Source: Dicaeum eximium
Taxonomy: Eukaryota > Chordata > Aves > Passeriformes > Dicaeidae
Direction of reading: 5' to 3'
Assembly: GCA_013396995.1 (NCBI GenBank)
Contig: VWZP01004518.1
Coordinates: forward strand, 70,199-134,198
Length of the DNA stretch: 64,000 nucleotides
Under the pieces are notes generated by a model. It saw nothing but the letters and a program-made list of their open reading frames with translations. It was not told where the DNA came from and did no database searches. The position numbers were made by a program, and so were the translations under genes. Every line of letters starts with the position of its first letter. The first letter of the stretch is position 1. This document shows, piece by piece, positions 27,601 through 37,700 of this stretch.

Positions 27601-30255
27601 ATACTGTCTGCCAATATTTCTAACCAGACTTGTCTTAAATTCTTATGCTAGAGGCCTTTTCTTGATCTTTTCCACTCTTTTCCCAGCTGAGGTGTCAATA
27701 CTGAAGTGTAAATAAGGAAGCAAATACTGGATACTGAACTGCTCTAAATCAGTAGTGAGCAGTTTCTTGTCCCATAGGCTTGTACTGTCTGAAATCTAGG
27801 ATGATGAAATACTGTGATTTACAGAATAGTAATTCTATAGGTTAATTTTTTCTTTACCATAATTCACGTAGCACAAAAAGGCCTTGGCTTTGTGTAAGAC
27901 CTGCTCAGCAATAGCAGAAATAGCTCTAAATATCAATATTGTTCTGAGCAGAAATCCAAAACACAGTCCCATACCAACTTCTGTGAAGGAAATTAACTCT
28001 GTCCCATTCAAACAGGCACAAAGATATGTTTTGAAACAGGTCAGTCCTTCATTTACTTTGATGTAGCAATATTCAAACCTTTTGCATTCAGCTCTGATGG
28101 TACACAAGGTATAACTTTAAAGTAGTTTATTATTTTAGCTTGATTTGTTTTGCATGGAAGAGCAAACAAAAAAAAAATCTCAGGTTGACTTTCCATCAGG
28201 TGTAAAGTATGCCATCTTTTTTGGTCTTTTATTTTTTAAATTTGGACATGAATAAGAGACTTCTATCAGTATCTGAATAAAATATCAATAGGATTTGAAA
28301 AACTTATAGACAAGTTCCTGCTGTTCTGATCTGACTCATGACTGAGGGACAACATTTTGCCTCTTATGTTAAGAAAAAAACATTGGAAGCCAAATTCTTC
28401 ATAAATAAAGCTGGAAGGAAATTGGCCTGAATGAATAAATTGAACAGATGTGTCACCTTCCATTATGCAGACAAAACAAATAGCTGTGTTTTGTGAAAAA
28501 AGCTATCAAATCACCAGCTACACAATGCAAAATTACTCCTGTATGAATGGGCCAGTTCCTAGCACATGTGGTAAGCTTGGTGGCTGCAAATCTGATACTT
28601 TCTATGGTTATGTGCTGACTTCATGCTCCTTTGGTACTGAACAGCTTGGATTATAAACATCTTCCAAATATTGATATATTTATTTAAATTCACTCTTTAA
28701 TAATCTTATAGAAATAAAACAATGGAAAAAAGCTGCTGTAAAAACAGTGAGTATCATCAGATTTATTTGTTCAGGTTTCTGTTTACTTTCCGGTTTGTAG
28801 AAGGTTTTTGAGAGGAGGAAGTTTGTTTTTAGAGCAGGAGAAGTCAGGAGCCATCCTTTTATCTTGTTTAGAGAGAGATGAAAAATGGATTCATTGAAGT
28901 CTGGTTAAGGACCTGGTTAAAATTCTGGCTGTCTCTAACAGTAGGGAATGCATTCTATAACTCACTTTTTTGGATTTGATCTAACAAATCTGTCAAAGCA
29001 AATATACAAGTTATTTCCTTTTGCATTTGTAATAGAGGCTGTTTTAAAGCTCATACTGAACTTCTGCCACAGGAAACTTTCTCACAAGAGTTGCAGTGTT
29101 TGGGGTGATAGGAAAACCCCAATGTCCTCTCTGCTTCTGGAAATTTAAGCATCTCATTGCATTTTTTTTGTTTTGTTTTAGCTTAGTTAACATGTGGCAG
29201 AATTGGGGTACAGGGAGAATTCCATCTTGGTTAATGGTGTTCTGTCCTTCCAACTGTCTGCAGTTACACACAGTTCTTTCCTTTTCTTCCAGCCCTGTTT
29301 CTCACCTTGATGTTTATAGTAATGTTAAACAGAACTTTCTTAACACCCAGAGATGAACATATTTGCAGCACAGGTAAAGCAATTCCTGTGAATGCTCTGT
29401 GCCCTAGAAGGGTCTTGTTTTTTAATCTTTGATAATTTTTTTTTTTAACTCCTGAAAACATTACAGTAGTCCATAAACAGTTTTAACAAAATTTGACATC
29501 CTTTAGGGATAGATGTTTACATCTTTCAGTCAGTCATGTTTTTAAACTCTGGAAAAAATAATAATAGACTGTTAACAGTGGTGGAAAGATTGAATAAACA
29601 GAAACTCCTTTGACATCTTTTGTTTAAAAAAACCAAAACAGTGGAAGTTAAGAGCCATTCTGTGCCTTTTCAAGATGGGAGGACCTTGTCAGAGTGTCAT
29701 TGAAGAGTCAGGCACCTTGGAGCCATCTCTAATAGATTTAAGCAGTTGCATACAGCTGGGAATATGCACTTTATGCAAATCTGTGCTCATTATTAGAGCA
29801 CATCTTGGCTTTAACTCTGCACAATTAAAAGAGCTAAGTCAGGTGAGAAATACTGTATCCAGTGCAGTAAGCTATCCATTCCTTCATTCTAGATTTTAAA
29901 ATACTAACAGTGAGGTATTAAAAAAATCATCCTTTTTAAGCCTACAGAATTAAAAACCCATGGAGTAATTCCTGCCTGCACATGCCAGATTATGTGGTTC
30001 TAATTCAGTTCTTTTGCCTGCTTTAACTATGATCCTGTTTTTCTGACAGGATCCCTGCTTCATTTGATGAACAAGATAGATGGCATTTATTTAATAACCT
30101 TCATTTAATAATTTGATAATCTTCATTGTTTGGCATGAGGCCTCTTGCACCCCATTACTAAAACTGAAGAAAGAATTAATTATTTTCCTCCTAGCCTTTT
30201 TTGGTGGTGCCTGTCACTGAGTTTTGAAGCACTGCAAAGGTTTTCCTCTAGCTTC
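24691..30255. other. AT-rich unique sequence
   Basis: This contains the very AT-rich 24.7-24.95 kb stretch, local AGCTAAG and AGCCTTCTGAT word repeats near 26.03-26.11 kb, and a T13 run at 27032-27044. The ORFs are short and unrecognised. One exon-like segment is listed separately (29675-29842). No transposon, RNA gene or tandem array with clear ends is present. Confidence 0.5.
29675..29842 (+). other. Candidate first coding exon (low confidence)
   Basis: The ATG is in a strong Kozak context (A at -3, G at +4). It opens 56 codons in phase 0, beginning MGGPCQSVIEE and ending KELSQ, that end exactly at a strong donor, CAG then GTGAGA (29843-29848). The frame continues beyond the donor to 29899. 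I do not recognise the peptide. The same bases also contain an octamer ATGCAAAT and several TTAAAAG/ATTA words, so a conserved regulatory element is an alternative to an exon. No CpG island or TATA box is visible upstream. Confidence 0.15.
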
Positions 30256-30352
30256 ACACCAAACCCATGAGGTGAGGGGATGATGCAATCACCATTTTAA
30301 ATTTAAAAAAACAAATGAAGCCCATGGCTTCGCTGAGTTGAAATGACACACA
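30256..30352 (+). repeat. Possible ancient L2/MIR-type relic
   Basis: The order of words AACCCATGAGGTGAGG, then CCATTTTAAA, then a short A-rich stretch, then GCTGAGTTGAAATGACACA follows the well-known 3' portion of ancient L2/MIR elements (ATGAGGTAGG, CCATTTTACAGATGAGGAAAC, AGGTTAAGTGACTTG). Divergence is high, as expected for a Mesozoic relic in a bird. This rests on memory of the consensus and needs an alignment. Confidence 0.3.
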
Positions 30353-31645
30353 TTTTAATTATGTGAAGCCTGCGTTTTTTCAGGCTCCTGCCTGTTGTAT
30401 CAGGATTTTATTGTGTCAGTGCCTAGGTCCTCATGTGAGTTGCAGCTAGGATTTCTGCAGAATCATACATTTTATATACATGAAACCAAAGCACAATATT
30501 CATGACCACTGTAAAAATGTGTATTTTTAATGACCACTCAGTCATTGATGGACAGACTTAAAATCCAGGTTTTGGTCAACTTTCACTTGCGTTTTCTTCC
30601 TGTACAACTCTGCTTTAATTTGGACCCAGTCAAGAAACACTGTTCCAAATACATGAATATTTTCTTGAGCTTCACTAACTTTTTCATTCAAATCCAAGCT
30701 GACAACACATCTTCTCTCCACCCTTTTCCTTAGCACCCAAAACCTGCACAGGTCGCCAATGCGAAACTCAGCAATATTTCATTTCAGAAAGCAGATGTTC
30801 TTTCCACAGCACAAGCTGTTCAGTGTTTCAGAAGCACTGGTCCTTCCCTGGCTCTCAGGCTGAGGGGTTATTGAAACAGCAGAAATTCTTTCTCCTCAGT
30901 GCACTACTCATCCTATGTCACTGGACAACTGAAGGGAATTTTGCTGAGTGCCTACAAACTGGTTTTTCAAGTGGTTTTAGGGTAGTTTTAACTAGCCTGC
31001 AGTTCAAGGACACTGTGCCCACCTAACATGGGCACACCTCTTCTGTCCTATTGTCAGTCTCAGTGTTTCAGAATGTTCTGAATGCTTCAAAACACTAAAA
31101 TGACCCGAGAGTGTCACCTTTTTATATTTCAACAGATGGGGAGTGGAGGGAGTCAAGTAACAGCAAGAATTCCACTGATTTTGTGCTTAAGGATGACCAA
31201 ATTATTTTGGCTAGAAGTGTCCAAACGCATTCAGCCTGAGGCGTACCCTGAGCATGGAGAAATTGAGTCTTAGTGGCTTCAGGTTTTTATGAGTTTCATG
31301 GACTTCAAACAAGGGCATATAAATCGGAAGTATTATGCAATCTTAATAATAGGCTATGTTACCAGTTTGCTCACAACAAACCAGTCAGCATAACTGAAAT
31401 TCCTAGGTGTACTGTGGTTATTAAAAATTAGTGTTCTGTGACTTGCTTCTGGCCTTCCAGCATAAATATATTGAAAAAAAAAAAAAAGTAGTGCTTTTGC
31501 TCTTTAAACTTGATTTTCTTCAATTTTCTCCAAACCTTAATGAATCATATATTGTGGAAAAATGTTTTAGTTGTACTTCGCTTCTTAGTCCATCCCTGTA
31601 AGTGATTGCTTTCTTTTAAGTGATGGTTTCTGTAAACTCGACATA
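30353..31645. other. Unique non-coding sequence
   Basis: No gene-like frame over 70 codons and no repeat ends. Overlapping plus and minus frames near 30530-30736 have no recognisable content. An A14 run at 31474-31487 precedes the CR1 piece. Confidence 0.5.
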
Positions 31646-31795
31646 AAACCATAGATCCCTGGAATTGCTTGGGATGGGAAGGGACCTTAAAGATCAGCTC
31701 ATTCCCGCTCTCCTGCCAAAGACAGGAACATTTTCACTAGACCAGGCTGCTCAGAGCCCCAGGCAACCTGCCTTTGAACACTTCCAGAGATTAGC
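31646..31795 (-). mobile_element. CR1 LINE 3' fragment (minus strand)
   Basis: Read on the plus strand this is the reverse complement of a CR1 3' end: GGGATGGGAAGGGACCTTAAAGATC, the CTGCCAAAGACAGGAACA equivalent of the usual CTGCCATGGGCAGGGACA, and AGACCAGGCTGCTCAGAGCCCC are all recognisable. It is 5'-truncated and diverged, carries no reverse transcriptase, and lacks a clear target duplication. Confidence 0.85.
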
Positions 31796-32799
31796 CAGGA
31801 TTAAACCAATTAACAGAGGCTGTTTTTTCACCCAGATGAGACAACATTGCTCTGGTTGTATGAAAGGTGTGGGAAAACGGCCCTGGTAGCTACTGTGAAT
31901 AATTCAGGGATATAATCTATAGAATTTACTGTCTACAGGCACCAATCTCTAGTACTTTTTTTTTATTCTGAGGATGCAGATGGAATTGTGCAGTAAATCG
32001 GCCACTGAGATGAAGTTTTTCTTCTGAATTAGTCAAAACAGGCCTCAGGCACAGACATGCCTGGAACAGACAACTGGAGAATGGAAATAATGGATGCTCC
32101 AGCAGTAACAGGGCCTGGTTTTAGCTTGATGCTGTTGCATGTAGCTCAAAATGGTCCTGAGTTGGTCTCATGGGCTTACACTGAGGTACCAAATGACTGC
32201 TTCCCATTCTTTATATCAGTGGTGTTTTTGTCCTACAGCTAAATGAAGTATAGTTAACCTGGATTAAAAGAGCAGTGAAAGAAGTTTATTGGGGTTTTAG
32301 CTATTTAAGCAGATGAATTTAGGCCCAGATTCTCCCACAGGCCTGGAATTCCACTGGGAGCTCAGTTTAAGTGACAGATTTCACCGCTGTAAATTGAGGC
32401 AGCCAACCTAGGTGAGGCACCCCCAAAGAAAGGTGTTCCTTCAGCAAAGACAGATATGAAACACATTCCTGGACACTATGACTGAAGTCTTGGAAACCTT
32501 TTCTTTTGGAGAATTGATGAAGTAGCCATGACTCAGAGGCTACTCTGGAGCTGTCAGAAAAATATGGTTTTAGCCCTGAACTCTGTATGCCCAGCTGCTG
32601 TACTTTGCTTTCTTGTTTTCTACTATTCCCATGGGCTATTACAGTTTTTCTTTTTTCCTTCATATCCTGTTTAGTAGGGATATTCTGAGTCTTTTCTTGA
32701 ACTTACCTGCTGTAAGAGCAGTGTTCAAGGCAACTTTAGGAAACTTTGATATGACCGTTTTTCAAGAAATTAATAATGTTAACTTGCTAAGCTTTCTAA
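31796..32799. other. Unique sequence between CR1 and the HSE-like cluster
   Basis: No supported gene. A strong minus-strand donor word (CAG then GTAAGT, boundary near 32706) is present, but no open frame over 60 codons supports an exon upstream of it on that strand. Confidence 0.45.
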
Positions 32800-32895
32800 A
32801 TTCATTTTCAAGAATTTTCAAGAATTCTCGAGTTCTTCAATTCTAAATTAATTTTCAAGAATTCTCAATCCATTAAATGAATTTTCAATTCATTT
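32800..32895. repeat. Imperfect ATTTTCAAGAATT repeats with heat-shock-element-like core
   Basis: The word ATTTTCAAGAATT recurs with variation four to five times. At 32807-32824 the spacing gives four perfect alternating pentamer units, TTCnnGAAnnTTCnnGAA, which is the heat-shock factor consensus, followed by a fifth degenerate unit CTC at 32827. A second TTCnnGAA followed by CTC lies at 32854-32866, and another TTCnnGAA at 32761-32768. There is no adjacent gene, so this may be fortuitous periodicity of an AT-rich repeat. Confidence 0.5.
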
Positions 32896-32955
32896 ATTTT
32901 CCCAAAGTGTTAAATTCAGTGAGGCATCTCTGAATATCAGGAGATCTAAAATAAT

Positions 32956-33055
32956 TCCCAGGTTCTGCTACTGCTCTGCTGTGAGACACTGAGGCAGGTG
33001 TCTGCTGTCACAGCTCCCTCACCCATAAAATGTAGATAACAGCCGTGTTCAAATA
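32956..33055 (+). repeat. Possible MIR-type ancient SINE relic
   Basis: The segment GGTTCTGCTACTGCTCTGCTG, then GTGAGACACTGAGGCAGGT, then CTCCCTCACCCATAAAATG and TAGATAACA follows the order of the MIR core and tail (TCTGCCACTTACTAGCTGTG, GACCTTGGGCAAGT, CCTCATCTGTAAAATGGGGATAA). It is heavily diverged. Recognition is from memory of the family; an alignment score is needed. Confidence 0.4.
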
Positions 33056-33927
33056 CCTGGAAATCTAGATGAGAAGTATCATACTCAGGATAAAATGTGC
33101 CAGAGCAAGGACGTGCTGCAATGTTTTATAAACAATTCTGAAATGTTTGAAAGGTAGTGACTGCACTACTGGGAATATGTTTTTACTACATACTTACTCT
33201 GGGGTTTTTTTGGTTTTTTTTTTTTTTTTTTTTTAATAGACCGTATTTTTCTCTGAGTTTTGCTGACATCTCCCATGTGTTGCAAGGCAGTTGGGGCATG
33301 TCTCACTTTTTATACTCACAGTGTGTTTATGAATCAAAATATAGAAATTAGGGTACTCTCACAACGCCCCAGCATTTATATCAGAGGATGATGACATGAC
33401 ATTCTCAACCAATATTCATTAACATTCTGTAAATCACTTCCCCCTAGGTGATGACAGGTTCCAGGGATTGAAAGTTAATACAAGGTGTATAATTCCATTT
33501 CCAGTTTTGCAATTCCTCCTATAATAATAATAAACTGATTATTCTTTTAATTTTAAGCTTCTTGACCTATTTCTGAGTGATGCTGAATATCCACTGCTTC
33601 CAAGGATATCAGAATTGTGCATGCCCATTGCCTCTCTGCAGTAAATGTCTGGAGCACCAAGCTTTGTGTGGTAGTTGTGTATTAACTAAAAATTACATCA
33701 AGCACGGTGAGTTGGTCTATGCATTTTGTTTTATTCCAATTAGGATAATCTGAGTCATTTTTGTGACTTATTGTTTAATGCAGACTTCTCTACTAAGTAG
33801 CTGAACCAGCTATCACCATTTATAAAATTCAGCAGAATAGCAATGACTATATTTTATTCTGTTCCTGGGTGTTCTCAGAGTTGACATAAATAGATGCAGT
33901 CTATAGTATCAGGCCTGAATTCACACA
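33056..33927. other. Unique sequence with T21 run
   Basis: A T7-GG-T21 tract lies at 33205-33234 and a short ATA repeat near 33523-33534. No gene-like frame is present. The region ends at the next CR1 piece. Confidence 0.5.
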
Positions 33928-34350
33928 ATCATAGAACAGCCTGGGTTGGAAGGGACCCTAAAGATCATCTCGTTCCAACCCCCTGCCATGGGCAGAGACA
34001 CCTTCTGGTACCTCAGGTTTTAGCTTTTATATTTTTCAGATTCTGTGCTGCTTTANTCTATGTTCTAGGCCAGCCTTCTCAAGGCATCACTTCCACTATC
34101 CCAGGCTGCTCAGAGCCCCATCCAACCTGGCCTTGGACACCTCCAGGGATGGGGCAGCCACAGCTTCTCTGAATAACCAGTTCCTCATTATCCTCACAGT
34201 ACAGTATTTCTTCCTAATATCCAATCCAAACCTATTCTCTGTCAGTCTGAAGCCATTCTCTCTTGTCCTGTCACTCCAGGCCCTTGTAAAAATTCCCACT
34301 CTATCTTTCTTGTAGGCTCCTTTCAGGTATTGGAAGGACACTATCAAGTC
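33928..34350 (-). mobile_element. CR1 LINE 3' fragment (minus strand), interrupted by an LTR
   Basis: Left part 33928-34005 and right part 34090-34350 are the two halves of one minus-strand CR1. Recognisable words are GGGTTGGAAGGGACCCTAAAG, CCCCATCCAACCTGGCCTTG, TTTCTTCCTAATATCCAATC and CTTGTAGGCTCCTTTCAGG. The element is 5'-truncated. Between the halves sits an LTR remnant (34006-34089), so the LTR inserted after the CR1. Frames over 90 codons here (33894-34172 plus, 34096-34398 minus) are CR1 sequence, not host genes. Confidence 0.92.
34006..34089 (+). mobile_element. LTR copy D with missing interior (assembly scar), nested in CR1
   Basis: The first 50 bp match the left end of LTRs A-C (TGGTACCTCAGG onward to CTGCTTTA) and the last 33 bp match their right end (down to CTCAAGGCATCA). 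The roughly 375 bp expected between them is absent, and a single N stands at 34056 exactly at the join. A perfect 4-bp target duplication CTTC flanks it (34002-34005 and 34090-34093), and removing the LTR plus one copy restores an uninterrupted CR1. So the insertion is real but its interior was lost, most simply by assembly collapse. The true locus may hold a full solo LTR or a whole provirus. Confidence 0.88.
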
Positions 34351-36700
34351 CTTTCTTATTTGTGGTACTTCTGGGTGAACCTTTGTAGAAGAGAACAAAT
34401 TTTTTATGGTCTTTCCTTAAAATGCACCCTCTGTGTGGTATTGTGAGATTTTGTCTGCAAATAAGTGACAAAAATTAGGTTTTATATTAGTGGATAGCAA
34501 ACCATTGTCATGCAAGACACTTTGGTTTACCAAGAGTGACTAGAATTTCACTTCCAAAGGCTTCACTTTATCCCTTCCAAACTGGTGTTTGAATTGCAAA
34601 GTTTTTAACTTTGGAGTTGAACTTTCACTTGGAATACAGCAGACCTGGGTTCCACATATGTTATGCATACCCATTTTACTTTGTTTAAATCTGGTCTAAG
34701 TTTTGGGAGGTTTTTAGAAGCAGATAAAAATCAGTCAAATTCTGCATAGATTTAGTTTTCATTGCTCAGGCAAATTCTTCGCTGAGACACAGTGTGGAGT
34801 TTTAGAAAACCACTAAAAGAGTCAAATGAACTCATCACTATATTTCTTTGCAGGTAGTACTGATGTATGTGATAATTCAAAGTTTACTATCCACATTAGA
34901 AAGCAAAATATTTTTCAGTTTGTACATAGAAATGATCTTTCTTGCATGTGGGGTTTGAGAGTTTAGTTAAAATACTGAAAAATAAATTCTGTGAAGAGAA
35001 ATAAGATTATCCTTTCAAATAACAGCTGGAGGAAAGGTTCTATAATAAAGTGTCATATGTTATTTGATGACAGAGCATTTTAAAGGTTTTGGGTTGGGGG
35101 TTTTTTAGTAATCTTTTAAGACCCTTGACATTTTTCCTATAATTTAATAAATTTTTGCACAGAGAGTAAGTGTCAGAGTCTGAAAGGCAGGACTGCTGGA
35201 AATTTGGGTAAGAAAGGCACAGGTGAGGGACTCTATACCTGCTGAGTCTTTAAGCAGAAAAAAATATACAGCCAGCCACATACTTGAGCTGTAGAGTAAC
35301 AGCAAAAAGGTTATGAAAATTATAACCTCTGGTGCCTTGTGCCATTTAGTAATAATCTTATTGAACAACCTGGTGCCCTTTCAGTTGAACTAGAGCCCTG
35401 GCCAAATTTCAAATCTGTGTCCTACCTTACAGATTTGTTTGAGTCTATAACCAAAGGCTAAACCTGTGACTCACCTGTAACTTTTAACAGATCCCACTGT
35501 GGCTCTTTTGTGTAAACAGAAGGAGATCCTGGCACTGCACGTTGGCTGTGTTCTTTGGATTGAGGGAAGCTCTGTGGAGGTCTCTGAAAATTTGAGTTCA
35601 GTTGGAAAGGCCAGGAATGCTCACTTTTTTCAAAGTCTGGCCAAATTATTTTCCAGGGTGGAGAAGAGAGTATATTTTGTTGCAGCAAGGAGAGGTAGTA
35701 TTCCCTAGATTAATACCTTTGCTTCCTTTATGGAGAAAGTTTAGCAGAGCTGCAGTGAAGACTCCTGATGGTTCATGCCCAGGAAGGAGCCTCCCTCTAG
35801 CTGAGTCTGTGGGAGCTGCACTAGCCTTTTGTCTACTGAAGACAAAATTTGCACATCTGACATGCCTTTAAAACACCAATCAACACATTTCTTGTAGATT
35901 TTTAATGTTCTCATAAGTTCACAGAGAATGAATGAACCTATTTGTAATTCTGGCTGGGGTTGATCTCATTCAGCTGAAAGAGCGTAACCTGCAGCTCTCG
36001 TTGTTTCCACAAACTCAGAACATCCATTTTGCAGCCAAAACCAGATGATACCTCTTGGAATGGTGCTTGCTTGCACTGATGGTTGTGCTGTGTCCACTCT
36101 TCCATGCATCTACCCTTGTGGGATCCCAGCACTGGCACCATGATGCTGCAGCCCAGCTGAGGCACCAGCCTGTGCACAGAGGCTCTGGTCCTCTCCCTGT
36201 GATGCTCTCCTGGGCTCCACAGCTGTGGTTAAAGGTGAATGACATGGCAGGAGAAGCACAGGTTCAGTCTCCACAGCATCTGCTGGACAGTGACACCCAG
36301 GTTAGGCCGTGCAGGAGCCCACGGGTGACATTTGCTGTCTGGGGTTCTGTCAGGGTACACATCTGCAAAATAACAGGGAAATCTCCTGCTCTGGACCAAC
36401 ATGCTGAATCAGGGGTGGCTATTGAACTTTCACTGAATATTAACTTCTACTGCACTTGGCAGGCACACAGCAAAAGGTGATGGTGCCAGCCCCAGCTATT
36501 GATTGCGTTGTCTGATGTCATGTGGTTCCATTTGCCTTTTGAGATAAAGCCATTTTTCCTGCTCTGATGGTAATTGTTAGCAACTTACTATTGAATCTGA
36601 TTTATGGATCTGATTTATGTCGTGCTTTTTTTTTTTTCTTTGTTTGTTTGAACTATTCTACAATGCAGATTGGATTAAAGGTCAAGTTTGGCAGTCTCTT
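34351..36700. other. Unique sequence with a GC-richer patch at 36.0-36.4 kb
   Basis: Frames at 35458-35708 are open on both strands. A minus-strand donor (CAG then GTGAGT, boundary at 35476/35475) exists without an upstream acceptor. The 36055-36480 frame looks as if it has a signal peptide, but it begins with TTG and so is not a credible vertebrate CDS. No repeats with ends are visible. Confidence 0.45.
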
Positions 36701-37198
36701 TCCATGAACTCTAGAGTAAGCCTTTCTGATATCAAAGGGGTTGTTTGGCTGTAACTAGAGGGACAATTGGCTTCTGTACTCTTGCTCAAGAGAAGTCAAA
36801 AAGTCGAAGTCCACCTAAAGATTTATGTTATCATCAGAAATGCAAATAAAGGAGATGGGAGTCACGAGGCTGGAGGAAAGATGATGAGTCAGCATCTTGG
36901 GCACTCCCAGATGATGGCGTGTGGAAACCCCAAAGGGAATTTTCAGGCATTGGATCTAGGGATATCATAAATTCCTTAATTCAGTTGACTCTCTGCAATG
37001 AATGGGACCACAGCAACATGAACTTTTATTGAGGTATTTCTTGTCCTCCAGGCTGGAGAGAGCAGGTGAGACATCCTGTGATTGTACCCAAATCTGCTAT
37101 GCAAATCATGCGCTCTTTTCCCATGAAGGAATTCCTTTGACTGAAGTCCACTGATTTACGTTTTAGCATCACTGAGCATCCAGCATCCCATTTCATGG
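36701..37198. other. Unique sequence left of the candidate enhancer
   Basis: No gene-like frame beyond 67 codons. The one notable site is a MARE/AP-1-like motif, listed separately at 36882. Confidence 0.45.
36882..36894 (+). promoter_or_regulatory. MARE/AP-1-like site
   Basis: TGATGAGTCAGCA matches the 13-bp Maf recognition element TGCTGAGTCAGCA at 12 positions and contains a perfect AP-1 core TGAGTCA. Such sites bind small-Maf/NRF2/BACH or AP-1 dimers. It lies 300 bp left of the candidate enhancer at 37.2-37.7 kb. A single site of this quality can arise by chance. Confidence 0.25.
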
Positions 37199-37700
37199 CA
37201 TTACTTTATTGAAGAGTACTAACTTCAATATCAGAGACGCAATCAATTAATTAATTAACCTATATAATGTAATAATAGTAGGCATCACATATTCCCTGAT
37301 TATTCATCTTCTCAAAGAAGCTGTGGCTTGGAATGAGCAGATCTGCACTTTATGAAGTTTGCAGAGGTTTATTTTTAAACGACAGTTCTAATTTGCATTA
37401 CTCTGCTTTCCTGTGATCAGGACTTCGAGGAGCAGGGAAGCAACCTTTGAAAGCTGGTTCACTTGAACAGCTGGCAATAAAAGGCTGTGTGTCAGTAAGC
37501 ATTATAGCCCTGATAAGAGCCTGTGACTTGAGCTATATGAAAAAGTGAAATGAACTCGCGCTCCTACTGCTCGTGACGCGCAAGGTCAGGGCAAACTACC
37601 GAAATATTGGATTGCAAATACGCTCTTGGCAATAAAAGTCCTGACTCAATACAGCTTGATCATTATAGGGAAGCATAGAGCTGTGCAATAAAACCAACAC
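37199..37700. promoter_or_regulatory. Candidate distal enhancer / conserved non-coding element
   Basis: Dense transcription-factor-like words are concentrated here. There are overlapping TAATTA homeodomain cores at 37245-37258, an octamer ATTTGCAT at 37391-37398, three CDX/posterior-HOX-type sites (GGCAATAAAA at 37473-37482 and 37628-37637, TGCAATAAAA at 37684-37693) and a nuclear-receptor half-site CAAGGTCA at 37581-37588 of ERR/NR5A type. Seven CpGs fall within 66 bp (37557-37622) in a CpG-poor window. No long open frame exists here, so a coding explanation is unlikely. The combination resembles vertebrate developmental enhancers, but function and conservation are inferred. Confidence 0.4.

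Noticed and set aside
33894..34398. Frames over 90 codons on both strands
   Set aside because: They fall in a CR1 fragment plus LTR remnant and cross an N.
36055..36480. 141-codon plus-strand frame with a signal-peptide-like start
   Set aside because: It begins with TTG, not ATG; the hydrophobic start depends on that reading. No splice acceptor, promoter or recognised domain supports it, and the minus strand is open over part of the same span.
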